From Variovorax paradoxus EPS (lineage in GTDB: Bacteria > Pseudomonadota > Gammaproteobacteria > Burkholderiales > Burkholderiaceae_C), in the NCBI RefSeq assembly GCF_000184745.1, contig NC_014931.1, forward strand, positions 1,674,001-1,738,000: a stretch of DNA of 64,000 nt, in the 5' to 3' direction. This document shows, piece by piece, positions 1 through 9,461 of the stretch. Made by a program: the position numbers and the translations under genes. Each line of letters begins with the position of its first letter. Position 1 is the first letter of the stretch. Under the pieces are notes generated by a model that made no database searches, was not told the origin of the DNA, and saw only the letters and a list, made by a program, of their open reading frames with translations.

Positions 1-377
1 TTGCGCACCGGCTTGCCGCTGCCCCGCTCGACCAGCACCGAGTGCGCCTCGCCCTTGCCGTAGAGGTGCTGCTCGCCCCAGTGCCTGAGGCCCACCACCA
101 CGGGGAAGAGGCCATTGCCCTTGGGCGTGAGAACGTACTCCTGGTACATCGTGCCGTCGGATGCGGGCGCGAGCGCGAGCACGCCTTCCTGCACCAGGTT
201 CTTCAGCCGGTCCGCCAGGATGTTCTTCGCCACGCCCAGGCTCTGCTGGAATTCGCCGAAGCGCTTCATGCCGTCGAACGCATCGCGAATGATGAGCAGC
301 GACCACTGGTCGCCCACGATGTCGAGCGAGCGCGCCATCGGGCAGGTGTCTGATTTGAGGCTTCGTCTCTTGGCCAT
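1..377 (-). CDS. HxlR-family winged-helix transcriptional regulator (3' end outside window)
   Basis: Translating the reverse strand from the ATG at 377 gives about 125 codons with no stop before the window edge, so the gene is cut at its C-terminus. The protein opens MAKRRSLKSDTCPMARSLD. A Cys-Pro-Met-Ala segment followed by a helix ending in GDQWSLLIIRDA is the classic HxlR start (cysteine near residue 12, then the WxLLIIRD helix). The recognition part includes RFGEFQQSLGVAKNILADRL. HxlR proteins are small DNA-binding regulators, often of redox, aldehyde or drug responses; the ligand here cannot be told. It is divergent from the tautomerase gene, with about 100 bases between them, so it may regulate that gene. 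Family call is firm; role is inference. Confidence 0.85.
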   Translation of the reverse strand, partial: MAKRRSLKSDTCPMARSLDIVGDQWSLLIIRDAFDGMKRFGEFQQSLGVAKNILADRLKNLVQEGVLALAPASDGTMYQEYVLTPKGNGLFPVVVGLRHWGEQHLYGKGEAHSVLVERGSGKPVR

Positions 378-474
378 GGTCCGTATTAGAACGGCGATGG
401 TCTTCCGGTGGCAAATAAAAACCTGAATGCCTGCAACGCAACCGATGGCATCGAATTTCCGTAAGGTGCCCGGC

Positions 475-867
475 ATGCCTTATCTCCAGCTCGACGTGAA
501 CGGCCGCCACGAAGTGGCCGACAAGAAGCGCCTCGCGCGCCAGCTCTGCGAAACCTATGCGCAACTGATGAGCGTCGACATCCGCCGCATCAGCGTCGCG
601 ATCCGAGAGGTGGGCGAGGGCGGCGTCTGGCGCATGGTGGACGGCGAGGTGGTCGAGGTGTCGGTGCTCATGTGCGACATCCGGCGCGGCCGCTCCGCCG
701 AGTTGCGGCTCGAGGTCGCGAAGGCCCTGTGCCGCGATTGCATCGACATGCTGGGGCTGCGCGAAGACCGGCTCAACGTCGAGTTCACCCAGCATTCGGG
801 CGATGAGATGTACCACCCGACGCTGGGCGGCTACAGCCCGGAGTGGTCGGAAGACGAAGCCGGCTGA
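475..867 (+). CDS. Tautomerase-superfamily protein (4-oxalocrotonate tautomerase-like)
   Basis: 130-residue protein starting MPYLQLDVNG. Tautomerase-superfamily enzymes use the proline exposed after removal of Met1 as catalytic base, which fits a start at 475 better than the in-frame ATG at 427. A purine-rich AAGGTG lies about six bases upstream of 475. The first strand (PYLQLDV), a helix rich in KKRLARQLCETYAQL, and a second strand motif IRRISVAIREV fit the beta-alpha-beta fold. The protein is about twice the length of a single 4-OT subunit, so it probably contains two such units or an extended one, as in the longer members. The substrate is unknown. The 3' end overlaps the convergent MFS gene by 37 bases. 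Confidence 0.7.
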   Translation: MPYLQLDVNGRHEVADKKRLARQLCETYAQLMSVDIRRISVAIREVGEGGVWRMVDGEVVEVSVLMCDIRRGRSAELRLEVAKALCRDCIDMLGLREDRLNVEFTQHSGDEMYHPTLGGYSPEWSEDEAG

Positions 868-2114
868 GCACGCCGGGCGCGCTCCAGCCGACCGAAGCGC
901 GCGATCATCAGCGGACCGAGCAACGCGCCCAGCCCGACCGAACTCCATGCAGCGACCCAGCCGTAGGTGCTGCCGAAGCCGAAGCGCGTCTGCCCCCAGT
1001 CGAGCACGAGGCCGAACACCCACGGGCTCAGCGCGCCCGCGCCGAAACCCATCACCGAGCGCACCGAGTACGCCACGCCGAGGCGATGCGGCGCCACCAC
1101 GTCGGCCAGCGCGGTCGAGTAGACCGACGAGTCCGCGATTGCGAGGAGGTTGTAGACGGCGGCCATCGCGGCGAGCAGCCACAGCGGCCAGGTCCACATC
1201 CAGCCGAAGGTGAACGACATGCACAGGCTCGCGAGCGTGGCGACCATCATGATTCGCGCGCGGCCGAAGCGGTCCGATGCCGCGCCGCCGGCGATGCTGC
1301 CGAACACGCTGACCAGGTGCGCGAACGCCGCCAGCGCGATGCCCGCACCCTGCCACGGCGACGCGCCGCCCGCCGATGCCACGAGATAGGCGGGCAGCCA
1401 GGCCCACAGGGCCATCAACTCCCAGCAGTGGAAGGCGTAGGCCCAGTTGCCGGCCATCGCGGGCTTGTCGCGCACCGTTTCCTTCAGCGCATGCCAGGTT
1501 CCTTCGCGCACCGTGCCCGCGGGGGCGGGTGGCGCGGGCGGGCGCATGCGTCGCAGCGCGGGGATCGTCAGCAGCGCGCCCGCGGCCGTGCAGCCTGCCG
1601 CCGCCAGCAACCCCAGCCGCCAGCCCTGCGCATGGCTGAACGCCGCCGCCACCGCAAGCGACAAGGCGTAGCCCATCGACGATGCGCCGAGGAACAGCCC
1701 CATCGCCTTGCCGCGCACCGCCGGCTCGGTGTTGCGCGCGAGCAGTTGCAGCCCCGGCGTGTACGACGCGCCCGCGCACAAGCCCGCGAGGCCGTAGAGC
1801 AGCATCGCGGAGAGGTGGTCGTGCGCGAAGGTCGCAAAGGCCAGCGCCGCGACCGCGCTGACCGCGCTGCCGGCCAAGAAGACCCGGTGCGGCCCGTAGC
1901 GGTCCGCCAGGAGGCCCACGGCGAACAGCGAACTCATGTAGCCCACGTGCCAGGCGCTCTGGATCGAGCCGGCCTCGGCGGCCGTCATGTGCCAGTCGAT
2001 CATCATGAAAGGCAGCACGCCCGAGTAGGCGGTGACGATCATGGCCTGAAGCAGCCGGCTCGTGCACAGCAGCGCGAGCCAGCCGCGCCGGGGTGTGGGT
2101 TCAGCGCAGTGCAC
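831..2114 (-). CDS. MFS transporter, 12-TM type
   Basis: 427-residue, strongly hydrophobic protein with about 12 predicted membrane segments. The MFS motif A is visible between TM2 and TM3 (GLLADRYGPHR), with a second copy in the equivalent loop of the other half (GGAASDRFGRAR). This is typical of secondary transporters of the major facilitator superfamily in the inner membrane. Its ATG overlaps the 3' end of the GNAT acetyltransferase gene by 14 bases, so the two are probably co-translated as an acetylase-plus-exporter pair. Substrate is not predictable from sequence. It converges on and overlaps the tautomerase gene at its 3' end. Confidence 0.85.
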   Translation of the reverse strand: MHCAEPTPRRGWLALLCTSRLLQAMIVTAYSGVLPFMMIDWHMTAAEAGSIQSAWHVGYMSSLFAVGLLADRYGPHRVFLAGSAVSAVAALAFATFAHDHLSAMLLYGLAGLCAGASYTPGLQLLARNTEPAVRGKAMGLFLGASSMGYALSLAVAAAFSHAQGWRLGLLAAAGCTAAGALLTIPALRRMRPPAPPAPAGTVREGTWHALKETVRDKPAMAGNWAYAFHCWELMALWAWLPAYLVASAGGASPWQGAGIALAAFAHLVSVFGSIAGGAASDRFGRARIMMVATLASLCMSFTFGWMWTWPLWLLAAMAAVYNLLAIADSSVYSTALADVVAPHRLGVAYSVRSVMGFGAGALSPWVFGLVLDWGQTRFGFGSTYGWVAAWSSVGLGALLGPLMIARFGRLERARRAQPASSSDHSGL

Positions 2115-2625
2115 GCTGCATCAGCACGGTATCGACCCACTGCCCGAACTTGAAGCCGACGCTGCGCAGCACGCCGACCGTCTCGAAGCCGAGGCTTTCG
2201 TGCAGGCGCTGCGACCCGGTGTTCGCGCTGTTGCCCACCACCGCCACCATCTGCGTGAAGCCGCCCTCGGTGCAGTGCGCGATCACCGCCCGCAGGAGCG
2301 CCATGCCGATGCCGTGGCCGTGCATGCCGCGCGCGACGTAGATCGAGTCTTCCACCGTGTGGCGGTAGGCGGAGCGGGCGCGGTAGGGGCTCGCGTAGGC
2401 ATAGCCAGCCACCTCGCCGTTCTTCAGTGCGACCAGATAGGGAAGACCGCGGCGCAGCACCTCGGTTCGGCGCGTCTGCATGTCTTCCACAGTGGGCACT
2501 TCTTCCTCGAAGGAGCACAGGTCGTGCTGCACATAGTGGCTGTAGATCGCCTGCACCGAGGCCATGTGGTGCGGCTCGGCATCGAGGATTTCGAGGGCGG
2601 AGGAAAGAAGGGGCGGTGCTTGCAT
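2101..2625 (-). CDS. GNAT acetyltransferase, phosphinothricin/L-amino-acid N-acetyltransferase-like
   Basis: 174-residue protein beginning MQAPPLLSSALEIL. It resembles the Pat/MddA (YncA) branch of GNAT enzymes: YSHYVQHDLCSFEEE near residues 28-42, GYAYASPYRARSAYRHTVED at about 74-93, and the acetyl-CoA loop RGMHGHGIG at 99-107. Such enzymes acetylate the amino group of methionine derivatives or phosphinothricin-like compounds in the cytoplasm. The start at 2625 was chosen because everything upstream in this frame lies inside the divergent LysR gene. It is the first gene of a two-gene unit with the overlapping MFS gene, and it is divergent from the LysR regulator. Substrate is inferred by family only. 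Confidence 0.8.
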   Translation of the reverse strand: MQAPPLLSSALEILDAEPHHMASVQAIYSHYVQHDLCSFEEEVPTVEDMQTRRTEVLRRGLPYLVALKNGEVAGYAYASPYRARSAYRHTVEDSIYVARGMHGHGIGMALLRAVIAHCTEGGFTQMVAVVGNSANTGSQRLHESLGFETVGVLRSVGFKFGQWVDTVLMQRALR

Positions 2626-2694
2626 GCCTCGATCTTGACGCGCCACCACCGATAAGTGAAGCTTGGCCTGCCTATGCAGGGCATAAGGAATACT

Positions 2695-3612
2695 TTGGAA
2701 AAGACACTGAACCTCGACCAGCTCAAGTCCTTCGGTCTGGTGATCGAAACAGGCAGCTTCTCGGCCGCGGCCGACCGGCTCGGCCTCACGCAGCCGGCCA
2801 TCAGCCTGCAGGTGCGCCAGCTGGAACGCAGGCTTGCGGTGCGCTTGATCGAACGGGTCGGCAAGCGCGCGAGGGCCACGCCGGCCGGCATGGAACTGCT
2901 GCGCCATGCGCACCACATCGAAACCGCGGTGGACAACGCCATCGACGCGCTGGCCGATCACGCAAGCGGGGTCACGGGCCGGGTGCGCCTGGGCACCGGT
3001 GCCACAGCCTGCCTGCATTTCCTTCCGGCCGTGCTGCGCGCGCTGCGGGAGGAGTTTCCGGCGCTCGGCATTGTGGTGAGCACGGGCAACACGGAAGACC
3101 AGGTGCGCAGGGTCGAGGAGAACAGCATCGACCTCGCGCTGGTCACGCTACCCGCCGCCGGCCGTTCGCTGAGCGTGACGCCGGTGCTCGACGACGAGTT
3201 CGTCGCCATCGGCCGCAGCGACCTCGCACCGCTGAAGGCGCGGGTGACGCCGGCCGACCTGGGCGGCTTGCCGCTGGTGTTGTTCGAGCCCGCGGCCAAC
3301 ACGCGCAAGCTGGTCGATCGCTGGTTCGCCGCCGAAGGCCTGCAGCCGCAGCCCGTGATGGAGCTGGGCAGCGTGGAAGCGATGAAGGAGATGGTGGCTG
3401 CGGGGCTGGGTTACGGCATCGTGCCGCGCATGGCGATGGCCGGACGCGGCGCCCACCCCGACCTGAAGATCAGCCGCCTCGCGCCGCGCATGCACCGCAC
3501 GCTGGCCGTCGTCATCCGGCGCGACAAGCCGGTGAACAAGGCCCTGCGCGTGGTGCTCGATGCAATCGCGGCAGCGGGCAAGAAGGCGGGGCCGGTTACT
3601 CGGGCAAGGTAG
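2695..3612 (+). CDS. LysR-family transcriptional regulator
   Basis: About 305 residues. The N-terminal winged helix-turn-helix reads LNLDQLKSFGLV then GSFSAAADRLGLTQPAIS, the standard LysR signature, followed by the linker helix and a periplasmic-binding-protein-like effector domain. I chose the TTG at 2695 because AAGGA sits five bases upstream and the family normally starts only a few residues before LNLDQL. ATGs at 2674 and 2656 are in frame but have no visible ribosome-binding site. The gene is divergent from the GNAT-MFS pair, the usual arrangement for a LysR regulator and its target, and its 3' end overlaps a convergent MFS gene by 17 bases. Effector unknown. Confidence 0.88.
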   Translation: MEKTLNLDQLKSFGLVIETGSFSAAADRLGLTQPAISLQVRQLERRLAVRLIERVGKRARATPAGMELLRHAHHIETAVDNAIDALADHASGVTGRVRLGTGATACLHFLPAVLRALREEFPALGIVVSTGNTEDQVRRVEENSIDLALVTLPAAGRSLSVTPVLDDEFVAIGRSDLAPLKARVTPADLGGLPLVLFEPAANTRKLVDRWFAAEGLQPQPVMELGSVEAMKEMVAAGLGYGIVPRMAMAGRGAHPDLKISRLAPRMHRTLAVVIRRDKPVNKALRVVLDAIAAAGKKAGPVTRAR

Positions 3613-4840
3613 CCAGCACCGGACCGCCGCGCGCCCGGCCCAGCGTTCCAACGATCAGCGCGGCGATCAGCACCAACCCGCCGCTGAGCACCATCGCGCT
3701 GGAGATGCCGAAGTTGTCGACCGTGAGGCCTCCGATGAGCGCGCCCGAGGCGATCGCGATCTGGAAGCCGCTCACGAGCAGCGCCTGGCCGGCTTCGGGG
3801 GCATCGGGCACGGCTTCCATCATCCAGCCGGTGAGCGCCACCGGGATCAGGCCGAAGGCCACGCCCCAGATGAAGACCACCACCGCGCCCGGCACGAAGC
3901 CGCTGCCGATCAGCGTCGACAGCAGCAGTGCCGTCGCCAACATCAGCGCAGCCAGCAAGGTGGTACCGCGTACGCTGCGCGCCACGAGGCTGCCGCCGAC
4001 GAAGGTGCCGATGAAGCCGACCGCGCCGTACACCAGCAGCAGCGTCGAGACAGCGTTGGGCTCCAGGCCGAACACCTGCTGCAGCAGCGGCTTGAGGTAC
4101 GTATAGGCCGCGAAGTGCCCGGCGATGAAGAACAGCACCGCGAGCAGCCCGACCTGCGCCATGCGGCGCGTGAGCGGCGTGAGCAGATCGCGTGCGCCGA
4201 TGGCGCGCACCGGCGGAATCGCGGGCAAGAGCCACAGTTGCACGAGCAGCACCACCGCGGCGAGCGCGCCGGTCACCGCGAACGAAGCGCGCCAGCCGAA
4301 GAGCGTGCCGAGGAACGAGCCCGCGGGCACGCCGAGCACGGTGGCGGCGGAAACACCAGCCAGCACCAGCGACATGGCGCGTGCCTTCGAAGCGTCGGGC
4401 ACAAGTTGCGTGGCGGCGGCGGGTGCGAAGGTCCAGAAGCCGCCCACGCACAAGCCGAGCAGCAGGCGCGCGACGAGCATGGTGGCGAAGTTGGGCGCAA
4501 AGGCCGCGAGCAGGTTCGAGGCGATCAGCAAGGTGGTGAGCGCGATCAGCACCGTGCGCCGGTCGAGCTTGCCCGAGGCGACGATCAGCGCCGGCCCGGC
4601 GAAGGCGGCGAGCACGCCGGGCATCGTGACCATGAGGCCGGCCGTGCCGTCGGACACGTTCAGGCCGCGCGCGATGTCGGTGAGAAGCCCGATGGGCATG
4701 AACTCGGTGGAGACCATCGCGAAGGTGCCGACGGCGATGGAGCCGACCGCGAGCCAGGCGGAACGGGTCGTCTTGACCAGCCCGGACGGCGACGACGACA
4801 CGTCGTCGATGCAGGGATTGCTGCTGGGTGCATTCATCAT
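3596..4840 (-). CDS. MFS transporter, AraJ/NepI-like (DHA1) exporter
   Basis: 414 residues from the ATG-ATG at 4840 (MMNAPSSNP). An upstream in-frame extension to 5038 is low-complexity and unlike a transporter N-terminus. TM1 carries STEFMPIGLLTDIA, characteristic of the AraJ/YdhP/NepI group of sugar, purine or arabinose efflux proteins, and RLLLGLCVGGFW corresponds to the conserved TM4 stretch. Twelve hydrophobic segments are apparent. A weak Shine-Dalgarno-like AGGATC precedes the start. It is convergent with, and overlaps, the LysR gene, so it is probably an independent unit. Substrate is unknown. Confidence 0.85.
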   Translation of the reverse strand: MMNAPSSNPCIDDVSSSPSGLVKTTRSAWLAVGSIAVGTFAMVSTEFMPIGLLTDIARGLNVSDGTAGLMVTMPGVLAAFAGPALIVASGKLDRRTVLIALTTLLIASNLLAAFAPNFATMLVARLLLGLCVGGFWTFAPAAATQLVPDASKARAMSLVLAGVSAATVLGVPAGSFLGTLFGWRASFAVTGALAAVVLLVQLWLLPAIPPVRAIGARDLLTPLTRRMAQVGLLAVLFFIAGHFAAYTYLKPLLQQVFGLEPNAVSTLLLVYGAVGFIGTFVGGSLVARSVRGTTLLAALMLATALLLSTLIGSGFVPGAVVVFIWGVAFGLIPVALTGWMMEAVPDAPEAGQALLVSGFQIAIASGALIGGLTVDNFGISSAMVLSGGLVLIAALIVGTLGRARGGPVLATLPE

Positions 4841-5041
4841 GGGAAGGGATCCTGGAGCGCATCGGCGAAGCGCGTGCCGATGCTTGTTGCGGGAGTCCAG
4901 GGAGTGTGAAAGCGGATGTCCTCGCGACAAAGGGGGCTCGCGACAGTAGTCAGTTTCCCGTGGGCGAACAATCGGGCCTTTTTGCAACTGGGTGGCTGCT
5001 GACCTGTTCACCGTGGCGGCTATCGCCACCACCACCATTCC

Positions 5042-5569
5042 CTATCGAAGCTGCAGCACCCGGCCGTCGGCAATGAACGAATCGCCGACTAGCACACGAA
5101 AGTCCGCACCCTGCACAAAGCGAGGCTTGGCGAGGTCGGGCTTCAGGAACTCGATGTCGAGAGCATGCGCTTTGCCGCGCTCCAGCAGTTCGCCCTGCGG
5201 CACGAACCATCGCGCGGAAAAACCTTCGTTGTCGATCACCAGCGCGCAGCGGTATTCCCCTGCGGCGAGCGGCACGTCATGGATCGGCAGCGCCGGCGGG
5301 CGCAGCGTGACGTCGGCACGCAGATGCGGCGTGAACGCACCCAGCGCATCGAAGGTCACGGGTTCGGGCGGCGGCGCGCGGCGCGGCAGCTTGCCGATGA
5401 GCCACGCGATCACGTTGCCGATGATCGGCACCCACAGCACCATCAGCAGCGTGGCGATGTCGCGCGTGGTCGTGCCGCGCTCCGCGTAGTGCCGCACCAC
5501 CGCCCCGCCAACCGCCACGCACAGCAGGATGACGACGATCAATCTGCGGCGGGACTGGATGGTGCTCAC
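5042..5569 (-). CDS. Hypothetical membrane protein downstream of ppc
   Basis: 175 residues. Residues 8-24 (RLIVVILLCVAVGGAVV) and about 37-59 (ATLLMVLWVPIIGNVIAWLIG) are two hydrophobic segments near the N-terminus. The remaining roughly 110 residues are soluble, with alternating short strands and a glycine/proline turn pattern. I do not recognise the family. The gene follows ppc on the same strand after a 22-base gap, so it is likely co-transcribed. The two-helix anchor plus a beta-rich tail suggests a membrane-anchored domain, but no catalytic motif is visible. Confidence 0.65.
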   Translation of the reverse strand: MSTIQSRRRLIVVILLCVAVGGAVVRHYAERGTTTRDIATLLMVLWVPIIGNVIAWLIGKLPRRAPPPEPVTFDALGAFTPHLRADVTLRPPALPIHDVPLAAGEYRCALVIDNEGFSARWFVPQGELLERGKAHALDIEFLKPDLAKPRFVQGADFRVLVGDSFIADGRVLQLR

Positions 5570-5591
5570 CGCGCACCCTCGGCGCTGCGCT

Positions 5592-8435
5592 TCATCCCGT
5601 GTTGCGCAGCCCCGCGGCCACCCCGTTTATCGAGATGTGAATGCCGCGCTGCAGCCGCTCGCCGCCGTCGCCCGCGCGATAACGGCGCATCAATTCGACC
5701 TGCAGGTGATGCAGCGGATCGATGTACGGGAAGCGATGCCGCACCGAGCGCTGCATCTCCGCATTGCCTTCGAGGCGCTGCTTCGCGCCGGTGATGAGCG
5801 TGAGCGCATCCGAGGTGCGGTGCCATTCGGCATCGATCATCGAGAACACCTTCTGGCGCAGCTTGCGGTCGGTCACCAGTTCAGCATAGCGCGAGGCCAG
5901 CGCGAGGTCGCTCTTGGCGAGCACCATGTCCATGTTCGAGAGCAGCGTGCGAAAGAACGGCCACTGCGCATACATGCGCTGCAGCAGCGCGACGCGCTCC
6001 TTCTTGCCGGCGGCGTTGCCGGCCGAGGCGAGGAACTGCTCCACGCCCGCGCCGAAGCCGAACCAGCCGGGAATCGTGAGGCGGCATTGGCCCCAACTGA
6101 AGCTCCACGGCACCGCGCGCAGGTCGTCGATCTTGTGACTCGGGTTGCGCGATGCGGGGCGCGAGCCGATGTTGAGCTCGGCGATTTCGCGGATCGGCGT
6201 GGAGCCGAAGAAGTAGTCGCCGAAACCGGGGGTCTCGTACACCAGCTTGCGGTACGCGGCCATGCTGGCGGCCGAGAGTTCGCTCGCGGCCGAAAGGAAG
6301 GTGGCAGGCGCCGACTTGCCCTGCGGCAGCAGCGTGGCCTCGAGCGTGGCGGCCACGAGCGTCTCGAGGTTGCGTCGGCCGATCTCACGGTTGGCGTACT
6401 TCGAGCCGATGACTTCGCCTTGCTCCGTGAGACGGATCTGGCCGCGCACCGTGCCCGGCGGCTGCGCAAGGATCGCTTGGTAGCTCGGGCCGCCGCCGCG
6501 TCCCACCGTGCCGCCGCGGCCATGGAACATGCGCAGGCGGATCGGGTTGGCCTTCTTCTTGTTGAGTTCGTCGAACAGCGACACCAGCGCGATGCCCGCG
6601 CGGTACAGCTCCCAATTGCTGGTGAAGATGCCGCCGTCCTTGTTGCTGTCGCTGTAGCCGAGCATCACGTCCTGCTCGCCGCCCGAGCGCTCGATGAGCG
6701 CCTGGATGTTCGGCAGTGCATAGAAGGCGCGCACGATGGGCGCGGCGTTGCGCAGGTCTTCGATGGTTTCGAACAGCGGCACGACGATCAGGTCGCACAC
6801 CGCATTGGTGGCCATCGCACCGCGCAAGAGGCCCACTTCCTTTTGCAGCAGCAGCGCTTCGAGCAGATCGCTCACCGTTTCGGTGTGGCTGATGATGTAG
6901 TGGCGAATGGCCGCGGCGCCGTAGCGCGCACGCGCGGTGCGGGCGGCGGCGAAGATGGCGAGCTCGCTTTTTGCGAGCGGCGAGTAGTCGGCATCGGGCA
7001 CGCGCAGGGGACGCGCATCGTCGAGCAGCTTGAGCAGCAGCGTCTGCTTGGCCTCTTCGGCGAGCGAGGCGTACGACGGCTCGATGCGCGCAGTGGCGAG
7101 CAGCTCGGCGATCACTGCCTCGTGCTTGTCGGAGCTCTGGCGCAGGTCGACCGTGGCGAGGTGGAAGCCGAACACTTCCACCGCGCGGATCAGCGGCCGC
7201 AGGCGCGGCGCGGCGAGCACGCTGCCGTGCTTTTCGCCGAGCGACTCTTCCACCGTGCGCAGGTCGGCGAGGAATTCCTCGGCCTTCGCATACGGGTTCT
7301 GCGGTGCGACCGCATGGCGCGCGGCCTCGCCGCCGGTGAGCTCGCGCAACGTGGCCGCCAGGCGCGCATACACGCCCGTGAGCGCGCGGCGGTAGGGCTC
7401 GTCCTTGCGGTGCTCGCTGGTGTCGGGCGAGCGCTCGGCCAGCGCCTGCATCTCGACCGACACATCGACCAGCGTGGCCGAAAGCGAAAGCTCGCCGCCC
7501 AGGTAGTGCACCTCGGTGAGGTACAAGCGCAGCGCCAGTTCGGCCTGCCGGCCGAGCGCGTATTCGAGCGTCTCGGCGGTGACGTTCGGGTTGCCGTCGC
7601 GGTCGCCGCCGATCCACTGGCCCATGCGCAGGAACGGCGCAACCGACGGCGTGTGGCCGCCTTGGGTCAGCGCCTTTTCGAGGTCGGCATAGACGCGCGG
7701 AATCTCGCGCAGGAACGTGGCTTCGTAATAGCTCAGCGCGTTCTCGATTTCATCGGCCACGGTGAGCTTGGAAAAGCGCAGGAGGCGCGTCTGCCAGATC
7801 TGCGTGACGCGCGTGCGCATCTGCGTTTCGTTGTCGGCGAGCTCGATGGGCGAGAGCGCATCCTTTCCGCTCGCGTAGGCGCTCTGGCGCAGCTTGATTT
7901 CGTCGCGCGTGGTGAGCAGCAGGGCAATCGCGCGCTCGGCATCCAGGATGCTCTTGCGCTGCACTTCCGTCGGGTGCGCGGTGAGCACGGGCGACACGTA
8001 GCTGTGGGCCAGCGAGGCGACGATTTCGTCGGGCTTAACGCCCGCCTTGCGGATGCGCGCGAGGGCGGTCTGCAGGTCGCCGTCGGCCAGCACGCCTTCG
8101 CGATCGGCCTCGGTGCGGCGACGGATCTGGTGGCGGTCTTCTGCAAGATTGGCCAGGTGGCTGAAGTAGGTGAAGGCGCGAATCACGCGCACCGTCTCGG
8201 CGGCGCTCAGGCCCTTGAGCAGGTTCTTGAGCGCCCGGTCGGCCGCCTGGTCCGCGTCGCGGCGAAAGGCCACGGACAGGGTGCGGATCTTTTCCACCAA
8301 CGCATAGGTTTCGTCTCCTTCCTGCTCCCGGATCACATCGCCGAGGATCCGGCCCAACAGCCGGATGTCGTCGATCAGTGGCTGGTCTTCGGCCTGTCGG
8401 CGCTTGGGGAGGGCAGGGGTCTTGCTGGCTTTCAT
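5592..8435 (-). CDS. ppc: Phosphoenolpyruvate carboxylase
   Basis: 947 residues, close to the usual 880-970 for bacterial PEPC. It carboxylates phosphoenolpyruvate to oxaloacetate, an anaplerotic reaction in the cytoplasm. Diagnostic motifs: [11 protein letters not shown] with the catalytic histidine at 154; [11 protein letters not shown] at about 277-286; [10 protein letters not shown] at 593-602; and the glycine loop [14 protein letters not shown] at 637-650. The C-terminus ends in the conserved Arg-Asn-Thr-Gly. The start [10 protein letters not shown] is the first ATG and lies about 100 bases from the divergent hemC. The small membrane protein gene follows. Confidence 0.97.
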   Translation of the reverse strand: MKASKTPALPKRRQAEDQPLIDDIRLLGRILGDVIREQEGDETYALVEKIRTLSVAFRRDADQAADRALKNLLKGLSAAETVRVIRAFTYFSHLANLAEDRHQIRRRTEADREGVLADGDLQTALARIRKAGVKPDEIVASLAHSYVSPVLTAHPTEVQRKSILDAERAIALLLTTRDEIKLRQSAYASGKDALSPIELADNETQMRTRVTQIWQTRLLRFSKLTVADEIENALSYYEATFLREIPRVYADLEKALTQGGHTPSVAPFLRMGQWIGGDRDGNPNVTAETLEYALGRQAELALRLYLTEVHYLGGELSLSATLVDVSVEMQALAERSPDTSEHRKDEPYRRALTGVYARLAATLRELTGGEAARHAVAPQNPYAKAEEFLADLRTVEESLGEKHGSVLAAPRLRPLIRAVEVFGFHLATVDLRQSSDKHEAVIAELLATARIEPSYASLAEEAKQTLLLKLLDDARPLRVPDADYSPLAKSELAIFAAARTARARYGAAAIRHYIISHTETVSDLLEALLLQKEVGLLRGAMATNAVCDLIVVPLFETIEDLRNAAPIVRAFYALPNIQALIERSGGEQDVMLGYSDSNKDGGIFTSNWELYRAGIALVSLFDELNKKKANPIRLRMFHGRGGTVGRGGGPSYQAILAQPPGTVRGQIRLTEQGEVIGSKYANREIGRRNLETLVAATLEATLLPQGKSAPATFLSAASELSAASMAAYRKLVYETPGFGDYFFGSTPIREIAELNIGSRPASRNPSHKIDDLRAVPWSFSWGQCRLTIPGWFGFGAGVEQFLASAGNAAGKKERVALLQRMYAQWPFFRTLLSNMDMVLAKSDLALASRYAELVTDRKLRQKVFSMIDAEWHRTSDALTLITGAKQRLEGNAEMQRSVRHRFPYIDPLHHLQVELMRRYRAGDGGERLQRGIHISINGVAAGLRNTG

Positions 8436-8539
8436 TCGATGTTGTTCCTGGGGACTTGAATGGACGCGCCGCCTGCGTTGCTGCGGCGCAACATGCTAGC
8501 ATTCCGGCGTCTGAAAACATGTACTTTTTGGGAGCGGTC

Positions 8540-9445
8540 TTGAGCAATATCGTGATCGCGACGCGCGAAAGCCGGTTGGCCCTTTGGCAAGCCGAACACG
8601 TGCAAGCGCTTCTGCAAGAAAGAGGCCATACGGTCAGCCTCCTGGGCATGACGACCCGGGGCGACCAGATCCTCGACAAGAGCCTGAGCAAGGTCGGCGG
8701 CAAGGGCCTCTTCGTGAAGGAACTCGAAACGGCGATCGAAGACGGTCGCGCCGACATCGCGGTGCACTCGCTCAAAGATGTGCCGATGGACCTGCCCGAA
8801 GGCTTCGTCCTCGCCTGCGTGCTGGAGCGCGAGGACCCGCGCGATGCAATGGTCTCCCCCCGATACGCCTCGCTCGACGAACTGCCGCACGGCGCGGTGG
8901 TCGGCACCTCCAGCCTGCGCCGCGTGGTGCTGCTCAAGGCCAGGCGGCCCGACGTGCGCATCGAACCGCTGCGCGGCAACCTCGATACGCGCCTCCGCAA
9001 GCTCGACGAGGGGCAGTACGACGCGATCATCCTGGCGGCCGCGGGCTTGAAGCGCCTCGGCCTCGAAGACCGCATCCGCGTGGCCTTCGAACCAGACGAC
9101 ATGCTGCCGGCAGCGGGGCAGGGCGCTCTGGGCATCGAAGTGCGCGCCGACCGCGAGGATCTGATCGAACTGCTCGCGCCGCTCGCGCACCGCGGCGACT
9201 GGCTCTCGACCGCCGCCGAGCGCGCAGTGAGCCGTGCGATGGGTGGCAGTTGTTCGATGCCGCTCGCGGCGCATGCCCGCTGGCAGGCCGATGGCGTGTT
9301 GCGCATCGATGCTGCCTGGGGCGACCCTGAAGGCAATGCGCCGCTCGTTCGCGTTCATGCGCAGGCCGACGTCGGTGACTTCGGACGCGCCGACGCGCTC
9401 GGCGAACACGCGGCTGCGCTACTGCGCGACGCAGGCGCCCACTGA
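8540..9445 (+). CDS. hemC: Hydroxymethylbilane synthase (porphobilinogen deaminase)
   Basis: 301 residues from a TTG start. It polymerises four porphobilinogens to hydroxymethylbilane in tetrapyrrole synthesis. [20 protein letters not shown] is the usual N-terminus. HSLKDVP contains the catalytic aspartate (D80) and GGSCSMPL holds the dipyrromethane cofactor cysteine (C238). I prefer TTG at 8540 because GGGAG lies about five bases upstream and the protein then starts exactly as the family does. ATG at 8519 would add seven residues. It is the first gene of hemC-hemD-hemX-hemY and is divergent from ppc. Confidence 0.96.
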   Translation: MSNIVIATRESRLALWQAEHVQALLQERGHTVSLLGMTTRGDQILDKSLSKVGGKGLFVKELETAIEDGRADIAVHSLKDVPMDLPEGFVLACVLEREDPRDAMVSPRYASLDELPHGAVVGTSSLRRVVLLKARRPDVRIEPLRGNLDTRLRKLDEGQYDAIILAAAGLKRLGLEDRIRVAFEPDDMLPAAGQGALGIEVRADREDLIELLAPLAHRGDWLSTAAERAVSRAMGGSCSMPLAAHARWQADGVLRIDAAWGDPEGNAPLVRVHAQADVGDFGRADALGEHAAALLRDAGAH

Positions 9446-9461
9446 AACCCGTGGTCGTCCG

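Noticed and set aside
5529..8459. Open frame of 976 codons on the forward strand across ppc
   Set aside because: Antisense shadow of a highly conserved gene in GC-rich DNA; it has no domain pattern and no ribosome-binding site.
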